Source of the DNA: Methanobacteriota archaeon
GTDB taxonomy: Archaea; Thermoplasmatota; Poseidoniia; Poseidoniales; Thalassarchaeaceae
Assembly (NCBI GenBank): GCA_014239955.1
Contig: JAAZXW010000011.1
Span: 64,001-120,801 of the forward strand
DNA: 56,801 bases
Reading direction: 5' to 3'
Part shown: piece after piece, positions 1-9,100 of the stretch
Layout: the number at the start of each line of letters is the position of its first letter
Numbering within the stretch: the first letter of the stretch is position 1
The notes under the pieces: generated by a model
Databases searched by the model: none
The model's input: only the letters and a program-made list of their open reading frames with translations
What the model was told of the DNA's origin: nothing
Made by a program: the position numbers and the translations under genes

Positions 1-2
1 AC

Positions 3-722
3 TACCTGCTAAGGGACTCCCACTTCACGGGAGTCAAGCATGGGGTTGTGGACCACAACCGACTAATCGAGTGCCTCCGCAGACAGAGTGGAGACATTGC
101 CGTCGAACAGGGCGGGTTATCTGCATTAGAGGGAATGCTAGTGGCTAGGGGGCTAATGTACAGTGCAGTGTACTTTCACAGGGTCACGCGAGTGACCGAA
201 GTAATGCTTTCGCGTGCGGTAGAGAGGGCTGGCGATGCCCTCCCCGACTCTCTAGATTTACAGAGGAGGGTCGACGCAGAGATTTGGGGCGCTCTTGACA
301 AGGTCGGAGGCTTCTCGAGAGACATGATTTCCCGACTCAAGTATCGGAACTTGCTCAAGGTATGCCTGAGTAGGAGGAAGGACGATTTAGAACCTGAGCA
401 GATAGAAAAACTTGTTTCAATAGCCAATGATTTGAATGCAAGAAGGGAATTAGAGGACGACATAGCATTCCGTGCAGGGTTAGAACCGGGATATGTTGCA
501 ATCGATGTCCCCTGTGTAAAACTCCTACTATCCGAGCCAAGGATGGCTCAAGTTGACATCAAGGTAGTTGGCGATGATGGAAAAACCAGATGGCTAAAGG
601 AGATCACACCTATGGCAGATGCTCTCAGAAAGAGACAGGTCAGCCAAGAAGCAGTGTACGTGATGACTCTATCAGGGAACGAACAAAGAGTTGCCGAAAT
701 CGCTAAACAGATTCTGTTCTGA
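3..722 (+). CDS. HD-superfamily phosphohydrolase, C-terminal part (5' truncated by window edge)
   Basis: The reading frame is open from the first bases of the window, so the true start lies upstream. The first residues seen read YLLRDSHFTGVKHG, followed by VDHNRLIECL. This resembles the segment after the catalytic HD domain in SAMHD1/YdhJ-like dNTP or nucleotide phosphohydrolases (YLLRDSxxTGV...D..RLI). The HD metal-binding residues themselves would lie outside the window, so activity cannot be judged. The visible part is mostly helical, with no signal peptide or membrane segment. A GTG at 48 is in frame but lies inside this conserved block, so it is not the start. The stop (TGA) is 50 bases before the glutamate dehydrogenase start. 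Family assignment is good; substrate is unknown. Confidence 0.75.
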   Translation, partial: YLLRDSHFTGVKHGVVDHNRLIECLRRQSGDIAVEQGGLSALEGMLVARGLMYSAVYFHRVTRVTEVMLSRAVERAGDALPDSLDLQRRVDAEIWGALDKVGGFSRDMISRLKYRNLLKVCLSRRKDDLEPEQIEKLVSIANDLNARRELEDDIAFRAGLEPGYVAIDVPCVKLLLSEPRMAQVDIKVVGDDGKTRWLKEITPMADALRKRQVSQEAVYVMTLSGNEQRVAEIAKQILF

Positions 723-772
723 TAACGCCTTTTACCCTGACTTTTCCCTTGGAACATTGAAAAGGGGGACAA

Positions 773-2179
773 ATGCAGGAGCGCCCGCCCGACATCAGGG
801 TCAACATAATCGTTGGTGACCAAATGGACAATGCGATAAAAACAATTTACGAAACAGTGAAAGTAAGAGACCCGAACCAGCTCGAGTTCCATCAGGCAGT
901 TGAAGAAGTGCTCGACAGCCTTGGACCGGTAATCTCCGAATATCCGGATTACATTGACGTAGTCCATGGAATTGTGGAGCCAGAGAGGGTCATTCAGTTC
1001 AGGGTTCCGTGGTACGACGACGAGGGGAATCTCCACGTCAACCGTGGTTTCAGGGTGCAGTTCAACAGTGCAATAGGGCCATACAAGGGAGGTCTCAGAT
1101 TCCATCCAAGCGTTAACCTATCAATTCTGAAGTTCTTGGGCTTCGAGCAGGTGTTCAAGAACAGCCTGACTGGTCTGCCAATGGGCGGGGGGAAGGGAGG
1201 ATCTGACTTCAACCCAAAGGGGAAGTCAAATGCAGAGGTTAAGAGATTCTGCCAATCATTCATGAGTGAGCTCTGGAGGCATATTGGTGCAGATCTGGAT
1301 GTCCCAGCAGGAGACATTGGAGTAGGCGGCAGAGAGATAGGCTACCTATTCGGCATGTACAGGAAGATGGCAAACGAGTTCACTGGAGTGCTAACTGGAA
1401 AGGGGCTCTCCTTCGGTGGCTCCCTAGTCAGGCCAGAGGCAACAGGATACGGATTAGTTTACTTTGCAAGGGAGATGCTAGCTACGAAGGGCAAATCATT
1501 TGACGGGTCCAAAGTAGCAATAAGTGGCTCTGGGAACGTGGCCCAGTTCGCTTGTCAGAAGGTAATAGATCTCGGAGGAAAGCCAGTTACCATGTCCGAC
1601 AGCAGTGGATACATCTATGATGCGTCCGGAATAGATCGGGAGAAGCTAGCTTGGGTGATGGACCTGAAGAACAACAGGAGAGGACGAATCAAGGAGTACG
1701 CGGATCACTTTGATGGGATAGAGTACACCGCGTCAAAGCCAGAACCGAATCATAACGAACTATGGGGTACCAATGTTGACGTCGCTCTCCCTTGTGCCAC
1801 TCAGAACGAAATTAACGAGGCTGAGGCACAGATGCTAGTCAGTAGCGGTGTCATCGCTGTCGCTGAGGGCGCTAACATGCCTTGCACCCCAGAAGCCGTG
1901 GAGGTCTTCCTCGACAACGGGATCCTCTTCGCACCAGGTAAGGCTAGCAATGCCGGCGGAGTAGCAACATCTGGACTGGAGATGAGTAAGAACAGCCTAA
2001 GGATGAGTTGGACTAGGGAGGAGGTCGACCAGAAGCTCGAAGCGATCATGGTGAACATCCACAAGAACGCCTTCGAGACCGCTGAGAAATACGGCATGCC
2101 TGGAAACTACGTCGCCGGAGCCAATATCGCTGGTTTCCTGAAGATCGCAGAATCTACGATGGCTCAGGGAATTCTCTGA
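773..2179 (+). CDS. gdhA: NADP-type glutamate dehydrogenase, hexameric bacterial-like
   Basis: Catalyses reversible reductive amination of 2-oxoglutarate to glutamate in the cytoplasm. The sequence follows the bacterial GdhA pattern: RDPNQ near the N-terminus, VEPERVIQFRVPW, FHPSVNLSILKFLGFEQ, PMGGGKGGSDF (substrate-binding lysines), DVPAGDIGVGGREIG, GKGLSFGGS and the Rossmann motif SGSGNVAQ. The 468 codons from ATG 773 include about 17 residues more than the family norm. ATG 824, preceded by GGTGA at 815-819, gives 451 residues and fits homologues better, so it is a serious alternative start. ATG 773 is itself preceded by GGGGGA (764-769). It ends 2 bases from the convergent stop of the next gene. 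Cofactor preference (NADP rather than NAD) is inferred from the family. With the peptidases of this window it may feed amino-acid catabolism. Confidence 0.95.
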   Translation: MQERPPDIRVNIIVGDQMDNAIKTIYETVKVRDPNQLEFHQAVEEVLDSLGPVISEYPDYIDVVHGIVEPERVIQFRVPWYDDEGNLHVNRGFRVQFNSAIGPYKGGLRFHPSVNLSILKFLGFEQVFKNSLTGLPMGGGKGGSDFNPKGKSNAEVKRFCQSFMSELWRHIGADLDVPAGDIGVGGREIGYLFGMYRKMANEFTGVLTGKGLSFGGSLVRPEATGYGLVYFAREMLATKGKSFDGSKVAISGSGNVAQFACQKVIDLGGKPVTMSDSSGYIYDASGIDREKLAWVMDLKNNRRGRIKEYADHFDGIEYTASKPEPNHNELWGTNVDVALPCATQNEINEAEAQMLVSSGVIAVAEGANMPCTPEAVEVFLDNGILFAPGKASNAGGVATSGLEMSKNSLRMSWTREEVDQKLEAIMVNIHKNAFETAEKYGMPGNYVAGANIAGFLKIAESTMAQGIL

Positions 2180-2181
2180 GT

Positions 2182-3924
2182 TTACTCTTCTGTCTTCTTG
2201 TAACCGACTACGCCCTCTTCTCGCTCATTGTAGATCGAGAATAGCAAGTAACCCCCTACTGCCGCCGCAATTACTAGGGCTATCAGGGCCGGAAGCAGAG
2301 CAGAGCTGTCCTCGTCATCGGCAACTGTCCAATTTACAATTTGACTAGACATCTGCCCCCCTCCGAATGACATTTCGTCCACGAGTTGAGTGGGAGTCAG
2401 TATTCTGCACGAGATCGAGTCCTCGCCAGCGACTGACGTCCTCCAACTGAAAGAAATAGTCACTTGCTCGCCGGGGCCTAGTATAGCGTTGGGAAACGAG
2501 GGTGAGATTTGCGCCGTTGTATTGGTGCTGGCAGCTTCACAATTGATCGCCAGGGATGCAGCAGCAGTCCCAGAATTGACTATCACAGCCTCGACATTAA
2601 CCGAATCACCAACGTAGGCTTCACTCAGTAACCCGTCTTCTCCAACTACTCTCAAGTCATCCCACCTAACCATTGGGATCCCACTTTCGACCATTACTTC
2701 CAAATCCCAAAAGAGTTCGAATTGCCCTCCACCATAATCTCCAATCCCAGACTCCTCTGGGTTCCATGCAGTTCTGTAATCGGTTATGGAGACAACCGCC
2801 TGTTCACTCCAAACTGGGTTTTCCTCCCACGTGTTGTCTGCGGACCATGCAATCTCGACTACCCTCTCCTTTCCCCCATCGATGAAGGAAACACCCATTT
2901 CGTTGCTGAAGTTGGAATAGCTTGGGAATTTGTGCATCCCCGTGATTTCATATGTAACGAACATAGCATCGAAGGACAGGCTCTGCCCCGATACGCGCCT
3001 CTCCCACTTATCTGTCAGTCCCCCAGAGCCACTAACCAACTCACCCCATTCGATAGAGGAATGAGCTCTTGCTCTGATATCATGATCGTCTGTGCTGTTT
3101 GAGAAACCAACTCCTGATAGTGCGATTGAGGCGTTGTCGCTGGTCAATATCACAGGTCCAACTCTGTTCAGTTTTGTTCCTTCGAATGAGATGCTTCCTG
3201 AAGTAGTAATTTCACCCCCCATAATCGAACTGTCAATGAAGTTGCCACTACCTTCGATATCCATGGAGAAGCCCGGGTTTCCATGGACCATCATATTCCT
3301 GTGTTCCAAATCTGCCGCGAGATACACATTTTGATTATTGCCACCGCCATCCCTCAATACACTGACCAGGCTGAGGGAAACGGGATGGCAAACCGGGCCG
3401 ACCAAATCAATCCAAACCCCCTCCGTCCCAGATGGGAAAACTATGGAGCTATCATCATCTGAAATTTCTTTGGAGCCATTCCCGAAGTATGCTGTCACCC
3501 CGTCTAGAGACGCGCCATCAACCGGGTACAAGGTCACCTCGAATCCACGGTTAGGTTGATTCCATGGGATGTGGATTGCAGAGCGATTGTCCTCGTCACA
3601 GTAGCCAAATCCAACCAAACCACTCGGTGGCTGCGAGGAAACAATCTTGGAATCTCGAATATTTATTCGGGAGCCCTTTTCGACAAAAATCTCAACTCCG
3701 AAATCTATTGAGAAATCGGTCTTTGCACCATCTGAAGATTCTAGGTTCAGAACACCGCCGTTTACCACCCTGACGTTATTGGACAGGGTCATGCTTTGGT
3801 CCCAAGTCATTTCAGACTCCACGATTATGTCGTCACTATCAGCGACTGCATTTGTCGGGAGTGCGATGCTTGCAGCTGCCATTGTTAGGCACACGAGAAA
3901 CGTTAACCTCTTGCTCATTGTCAT
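2182..3924 (-). CDS. Exported one-pass membrane protein with beta-rich ectodomain and CARDB-like domain
   Basis: About 580 residues from the chosen start (MTMSKRL), which puts a signal peptide (hydrophobic LTFLVCLTMAAASIALP) at the very N-terminus; an upstream in-frame ATG at 3966 would add a non-signal extension. The N-terminal third has repeats of short beta segments (NNVRVVNGGVLNLES, GSRINIRDSKI) like a beta-helix or solenoid. A domain near residues 440-540 (VGDSVNVEAVIVNSGTAAAS, then LGPGEQVTISFSW) resembles CARDB/NEW3 adhesion modules. One membrane helix (ALIALVIAAAVGGYLLF) is followed by a short charged cytosolic tail. The gene is divergent from carS with about 108 bases between the starts and converges on gdhA. 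No enzymatic motif is visible. It is likely a surface protein of unknown role. Confidence 0.8.
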   Translation of the reverse strand: MTMSKRLTFLVCLTMAAASIALPTNAVADSDDIIVESEMTWDQSMTLSNNVRVVNGGVLNLESSDGAKTDFSIDFGVEIFVEKGSRINIRDSKIVSSQPPSGLVGFGYCDEDNRSAIHIPWNQPNRGFEVTLYPVDGASLDGVTAYFGNGSKEISDDDSSIVFPSGTEGVWIDLVGPVCHPVSLSLVSVLRDGGGNNQNVYLAADLEHRNMMVHGNPGFSMDIEGSGNFIDSSIMGGEITTSGSISFEGTKLNRVGPVILTSDNASIALSGVGFSNSTDDHDIRARAHSSIEWGELVSGSGGLTDKWERRVSGQSLSFDAMFVTYEITGMHKFPSYSNFSNEMGVSFIDGGKERVVEIAWSADNTWEENPVWSEQAVVSITDYRTAWNPEESGIGDYGGGQFELFWDLEVMVESGIPMVRWDDLRVVGEDGLLSEAYVGDSVNVEAVIVNSGTAAASLAINCEAASTNTTAQISPSFPNAILGPGEQVTISFSWRTSVAGEDSISCRILTPTQLVDEMSFGGGQMSSQIVNWTVADDEDSSALLPALIALVIAAAVGGYLLFSIYNEREEGVVGYKKTEE

Positions 3925-4002
3925 TCGGCCGAGCAGCCGGGAAATGAAGGTCACCCCTCCATGCAATGCCCCAGACTCAATTGTACAACGTTTGACCCAA
4001 GG

Positions 4003-4008
4003 TTAAAT
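4003..4008 (+). promoter_or_regulatory. TATA-like box upstream of carS
   Basis: GGTTAAATCG spans 4001-4010; its TTAAAT is centred about 27 bases before the ATG at 4033. That is the expected TATA-to-start distance for a leaderless archaeal transcript. No convincing Shine-Dalgarno sequence precedes this ATG. Confidence 0.5.
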
Positions 4009-4032
4009 CGCCTGATTTCCCTGCAGGGGATA

Positions 4033-4716
4033 ATGTCGTCTGAGAATCTTCCTTGGGATGATCCAGTAATCGCACCACTTCTAGTACTCTGGCTATACCT
4101 TCCCGGATATCTTTCCAATACCGCAGCTATGCTCGGAGGGAAGTGGATCCCCGATCTGATTGGAATCCCCGTCTTCACCATCGATGGAGGTGCGGTGATG
4201 TCTGATGGGAATCGGATTTTAGGGGATGGTAAGACGTGGAACGGCCTAATCGGGGGCACTATAGGAGGGGGGTTATTGGGAGTCCTCACCCATATAATAG
4301 CAAATGACAACCCTGTTGATTCTGCACCCTTCCTAGATCCTCTTTCGACATATGGGCTGAATTCTTCAGAAATCTCAGATGCATGGTTCTACATCGGAGG
4401 AGCTTCGATGACTGCTTTCACAATCGGCTGTGTACTTGGTTTTGGTTGCATGGTCGGCGACTCGGCTGGGTCATTCGTCAAGCGAAGACTTGGGCACAAG
4501 AGGGAGGGGAGCGTCAGCTCTGAAGCCCCGTTGCTCGATACCATCCCATTCGCTGCCTCAGCATTCGTTTTCGGCCAAGTTCTGCTCGCACCGTCCATTG
4601 TGGGGAGTTCAGAACTCCTTCTGGGGATGGCCATACTGCTCCTGGTTACGCCAATCCTCCACAGATCATTCAACATCATAGGGTTCCACCTCGGACTCAA
4701 GTCTGTGCCTTACTAG
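4033..4716 (+). CDS. carS: CDP-archaeol synthase (CDP-2,3-bis-O-geranylgeranyl-sn-glycerol synthase)
   Basis: Integral membrane CTP transferase that activates digeranylgeranylglyceryl phosphate with CTP in archaeal ether-lipid synthesis. Diagnostic motifs are LPGYLSNTAAMLGG, IPVFTIDGG, RILGDGKTWNGLIGGTIGGG and, near residues 150-165, GDSAGSFVKRRLGHKREG, matching the CarS (DUF46) family. Several hydrophobic segments are evident. ATG 4033 is chosen: it sits about 27 bases after a TTAAAT box and gives a family-length protein of 227 residues. The in-frame ATG at 3961 would extend into the divergent gene's 5' region. The neighbour purD follows after 49 bases. The gene is strong evidence that the host is an archaeon. 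Confidence 0.93.
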   Translation: MSSENLPWDDPVIAPLLVLWLYLPGYLSNTAAMLGGKWIPDLIGIPVFTIDGGAVMSDGNRILGDGKTWNGLIGGTIGGGLLGVLTHIIANDNPVDSAPFLDPLSTYGLNSSEISDAWFYIGGASMTAFTIGCVLGFGCMVGDSAGSFVKRRLGHKREGSVSSEAPLLDTIPFAASAFVFGQVLLAPSIVGSSELLLGMAILLLVTPILHRSFNIIGFHLGLKSVPY

Positions 4717-4737
4717 TCAACCCCAACGTGCAATCCA

Positions 4738-4742
4738 TTAAT
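4738..4742 (+). promoter_or_regulatory. TATA-like box upstream of purD
   Basis: TTAAT within CCATTAATCACC is centred about 26 bases before the purD ATG at 4766. This suggests a leaderless or very short-leader transcript separate from carS. Confidence 0.4.
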
Positions 4743-4765
4743 CACCAGAATAGCGGGCGCGAAGC

Positions 4766-6040
4766 ATGACTGGCATGGAAGTCCTAGTGGTTGGGGGCGG
4801 CGGCCGAGAGCATGCATTGGCACTGGGGCTTTCACAGAGCAATTCTGTTTCGACCGTTCACTGCGCCCCTGGAAATGCTGGCACATCCATGGTTGCTACT
4901 AATCACGGAGTTTCTGTTACTGATATCGATGGGATAGTCGACCTAGCAAATGAATTGGGCGTTTCATTGGTTGTTGTAGGGCCAGAGGCTCCTCTCGTGG
5001 CCGGACTATCCGATCGACTAAGGCAGGAATCAATACCTAGCTTCGGTCCTCATTCCGAGGGGGCTCTCCTTGAAGGATCGAAGATACATGCCAAGACGAT
5101 TATGGAATCATTGGGGGTCCCTACGGGGAGGTTCGAGAAGATAGACGAAATCGGCTCCATAGATGGCGGCCTGGACTCCTTTGACCCCCCTTGGGTTGTC
5201 AAGAGGGACGTCCTTGCAGGAGGCAAGGGAGTAACCGTCACCTCATCCCGGCAAGAGGCTCATGAGGCTCTTAAAATCGGAATAGAATCCGACGGATTCG
5301 TCCTTATGGAGGAACATCTGTCCGGAGAGGAGGCTTCCGTACTCGTGATAATGGATGAGTCCGGGTATGTCATGCTCCCAGCAAGTCAGGACCACAAGAG
5401 AGTAGGAAATAATGACACGGGACCAAACACTGGTGGAATGGGTGCCTATGCACCCGCACCTGCCGCCACTCCTTCCGTATTAGCTAGGACCAAGGAAGAG
5501 ATCGTAGAACCAATGCACCACTATCTGCGCAACTCTGAGACCCCCTACCGTGGTTGCCTGTACGTCGGTCTGATGATCGATGAAGAAGGTGCTCCCAGTG
5601 TGGTTGAGTTCAATGTGAGGCTCGGAGACCCAGAGGCCCAGGTCACGATTCCTCTGTTTCAGTCAGATCTGGGTTTGGTTCTCCTTGCTACTGCAGAGGG
5701 AAATCTTGCAGAGACTGAAGTCGAATTCAAACAGCTCCACGCAGCCACAGTTGTGCTAGCGTCAGAGGGATACCCCGGGAATGTGGATTCTGGAAGAGTC
5801 ATAGAGGGATGGGAGGCAGAAATCGACGAGGGGCAAGTGCTTGGCTTTGTCCATCTAGCTGGGGCGATGAGGGGGGAATCCGGAAAACTCATCTCGAAGG
5901 GTGGCAGGGTTCTGTCGGCAACGGGAATTGCACCTAGCTTAAGTGAGGCATTAGGGGCTTCATATCAGATTATCGAGGGAATCACCTTGGAAGGCTCTCA
6001 TTACCGCGAAGACATCGGTTTTCGCGCCCTTCCGAGATGA
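4766..6040 (+). CDS. purD: Phosphoribosylamine-glycine ligase (GAR synthetase)
   Basis: ATP-grasp enzyme joining 5-phosphoribosylamine and glycine in the second step of purine biosynthesis. The 424 residues match the usual length. Visible motifs are the N-terminal VLVVGGGGREHALA, the family signature region PGNAGTS, the ATP-grasp lysine segment VVKRDVLAGGKGVTV, SQDHKRVGNNDTGPNTGGMGAYAP, and the metal-binding segment VVEFNVRLGDPEAQV. The C-terminal domain is complete, ending GIAPSLSEALGASYQIIEGI. No other pur gene is next to it. A second ATG two codons later (MEVLV) is possible but makes no practical difference. Confidence 0.97.
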   Translation: MTGMEVLVVGGGGREHALALGLSQSNSVSTVHCAPGNAGTSMVATNHGVSVTDIDGIVDLANELGVSLVVVGPEAPLVAGLSDRLRQESIPSFGPHSEGALLEGSKIHAKTIMESLGVPTGRFEKIDEIGSIDGGLDSFDPPWVVKRDVLAGGKGVTVTSSRQEAHEALKIGIESDGFVLMEEHLSGEEASVLVIMDESGYVMLPASQDHKRVGNNDTGPNTGGMGAYAPAPAATPSVLARTKEEIVEPMHHYLRNSETPYRGCLYVGLMIDEEGAPSVVEFNVRLGDPEAQVTIPLFQSDLGLVLLATAEGNLAETEVEFKQLHAATVVLASEGYPGNVDSGRVIEGWEAEIDEGQVLGFVHLAGAMRGESGKLISKGGRVLSATGIAPSLSEALGASYQIIEGITLEGSHYREDIGFRALPR

Positions 6041-6073
6041 AATATAGGACCAATCTGGGAGCTCAAATTCCCT

Positions 6074-6104
6074 ACCGTTCTACGAACGGTTAAAACAACC
6101 GTTC
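6074..6104. promoter_or_regulatory. Inverted repeat plus third half-site ahead of the aglB-fusion gene
   Basis: ACCGTTC (6074-6080), a 3-base spacer and GAACGGT (6084-6090) form a perfect 7-base dyad. A further direct copy of ACCGTTC lies at 6098-6104. The TTAAAA at 6090-6095 sits between the dyad and the third half-site, about 24 bases before ATG 6116, where a TATA box would lie. The arrangement looks like an operator overlapping the promoter. A terminator for purD is an alternative but there is no T-tract after the dyad. The binding protein is unknown. Confidence 0.5.
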
Positions 6105-6115
6105 AGGTCGGCGCG

Positions 6116-9100
6116 ATGCTGAGTCATTGGCAAATAGGTCCGGTGGATGGGATGGAAGCGAAGAAAGATACCCCTCAAGTCGCCCAATTCAACAATCTAT
6201 ACGCCCCCATTGCGATCACTCTAGCCCTACTCGGATTGACCATCGGGGCATCTTCTCTCGATGGCAGAGAAGTCGGTGGAGATTTCTTATCAGGTGCTAT
6301 CCTGATTTCCCTCTCAGTTCTGATTCCAGCGTGCATTGGGAGGACCTCGTGGCTGATTCCTATTGATTCTGGAGCATTGCGAGTAGTCACACTTACTCTT
6401 GCCACGGCGATCCTCAGCATCATCGCTAATTTTGTGGACCCCGCTGACTTCAATCACATGTTCGTTGCAACATTCGTCCTCGTCGGATTTGTCTCAGCTG
6501 TGCTCAACGAATCCAGTAGGTTCGAGGAATCTGCATCCTTCCTCTCAGTAGTTCTTGGGATGAGGCTTGCGGCATACTACGCGGGTGGATTAATGATCGC
6601 TCAAAATGACTCTCTAGTGGCCATCGACACGGCTAGAGAATCACTTGGCAGCGCATTCTTCTCATTCTGGCTATCTTCAATATCACTGGGATTAGTAGTA
6701 ATGATCGGCCTTAGGGGGACAATTGAGCAGAGAGGTAAGGGGCGACTCATGTCAGTCCTCCCAACCTTTAGAGAGAATCCAGAGGTGGTCGCTTACTCGT
6801 CCCTTATTTTTGTAAGTTTCATGATCCCTCTCATTTGGATAGGGCAGATAGACACTCTTCAGGAATTTTCTCAAGAAAGTCACATCGGAGTGGCATGGGG
6901 GTCTTTCTCTGCCTTGGTAATCTTCATCCACGCCTTCTTCAGAGCCGAAGGATGGCACGTATTGGGAGCATTACTGGCAGTGAATTGGATATTGTACACC
7001 ATTGGTCACATCCATGAAATTGGGAATGAACTTCCCTCTATATTCTCGGATGATGGCTTCATCGGTTCTTTCACATGGTTCTTCTTGTGGTTCTGGATGA
7101 ACTTCTTCGCTCTTTTCTTTGCCTCCAGAGGCGTCTTCGGTGACGTTGCGCCTCGAAGGGACCGGAGCGGATTCAGAGTTTGGTGGGACGACAACTCCTA
7201 CGTCGTGATGGTTTCGCTTGCCTTCCTAATAGCACTAATTGTCAGAATTGCATGGAACGTAATTCCAGCAATGAATGCGAATGGCACTGGCCTATGGGAT
7301 ATGACTGGCGGTTCGGACCCTTGGTACATGAAGCGAGTAGTCGATTACATTATCGCCGAGAGAAGCCACTTGATTTTTGATCATGATAGGGCATATCCAA
7401 CGGGGGGGATAAACCCGAGACCACCACTCTTCTCGTGGTCCCTAGCTCTTGGCGGTATAGCACTCTCATGGGTTCTCGAGATTCCAACCGATCAGGCTGT
7501 ATGGTGGTCCATGGGCGCTCTACCGGCAATCTACGGGGCCCTCATCGTTCTGCCCATTGCTGGAATAGCCTCACGCACACACAGCAGAAGGGCCGGGATG
7601 ATTGCTGCTTGGCTGATTGCCCTAATGCCCGGTCACATTAGCCGATCCACTTTCGCAATGTCTGATCACGACTCGTTTGCGATGCTTTTCCTGGCCATCG
7701 CATTCTACTTCTGGATCAGGGCCATAGAGAAAATTGATCACAAGAAGCTCTTCAAGACAACTAGCCCAAATCCTCTTTACATAATCGCAGGGATGAGGGA
7801 GACTTGGAAGAGGAACCCGTCTTTGATGGCAAATGCCACCATGTCAGGAATCGCATTCTCAATAATGGCTCTTGGTTGGAAGGGCTTCGTTTACGGGCCA
7901 GGGATACTCTTCCTCGCTTACTCGTTCCAGGTAGCGATTAACATCTTCAAGGGCAGGGATAGCATCCAATTTACCTCTGCAGCACTCCAAATGATGTTTG
8001 TCTCCATTCTCGTCCCGGCTCCATTCTATGCATGGCCAGGCATGAATCTTCTCTTCGCCCCTAGTGGCATGCAACCGATGTTCTATATCATCGGTTTTAC
8101 CTTCGCCATGGGGTGGGTATCAAGCTCCTTCAGGGACAAACCTTGGCTACTTGTGGTTTTGGGCGGGAGCACATTATTCGGGTCGATACTCTCTTTGCTA
8201 TTCATTCTGCAAGAGTCTGGCTTTTACAATGGATGGGACATTCTCTTCACCGGTGGGTTCTACTTCTCTAAGAACAAAATATTCGGAACGATCGGCGAGG
8301 CTCAAGCGCCCGAGAGAGGGGTTCTGTTCGCATCATATGGTCCAGTTGTGGCTATAATCGCAATAGGGTGTGCATTCTTGCTATTGTGGAGAGGGAGCCG
8401 CAAGAACAAGTCAGAACTAACTCTTCTGGGCCTTTGGACAATTATCGCGTCATACATGGCGTGGTCAGCCGGTCGATTCATCATCAACGCCACGCCAGTG
8501 ATGGCAGCAGTTGGAGGCATCGGGATTTCCATGCTTTGGGGCTCCGCAAGTTTACCAGCATTCGCCAAGGTGTGGAGGAACTCTGGAATAGGTACTCCAA
8601 GGACGCGTTTCAAGTCCTTGTGGCCCGCCACTAAGGCACGCCCCGGAGTTCCTGCCATGATCATGGTATTGCTCCTTATCACATCCCAACATGCGACTTA
8701 CGGGATCGACGCAGGAATTCCTCGAGGGGATCGGTCAGCGGACGACATCGACCAGAGCCTATACGACATAGTTCCCGATATTCTGAGGCAGGACTTGCTC
8801 GGTCTGTTCTCGGTCATGAATAGCGAACAATACGACCCAAGTGATCCTGAATCAGGCCTTTGGTATATGGGCACTTTCGGTCCGAGCTTCAATCAACAGG
8901 GGTGGAACGAGGCATACGACTGGCTTGCTCAGCAGGACAGCGACACGCCATTCAGTGATCGGCCCGCCTTCGTTTCTTGGTGGGATTATGGATTCCAGGC
9001 CCTAGCATCCGGTCAGCACCCAACTGTTGCCGACAACTTCCAGTCTGGAATTCCACACAGTGGGGCCATGCTCCTCTCAGGTGGCCAGGAAGACACCTTG

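Noticed and set aside
3961-4032. Longer start for carS
   Set aside because: The extension has no family support and lies upstream of the TATA-like box at 4003, so it would not be transcribed from that promoter.
6040-6116. Rho-independent-type terminator after purD
   Set aside because: The dyad at 6074-6090 is short and is followed by TTAAAA rather than a T-tract; an operator or promoter role fits better.
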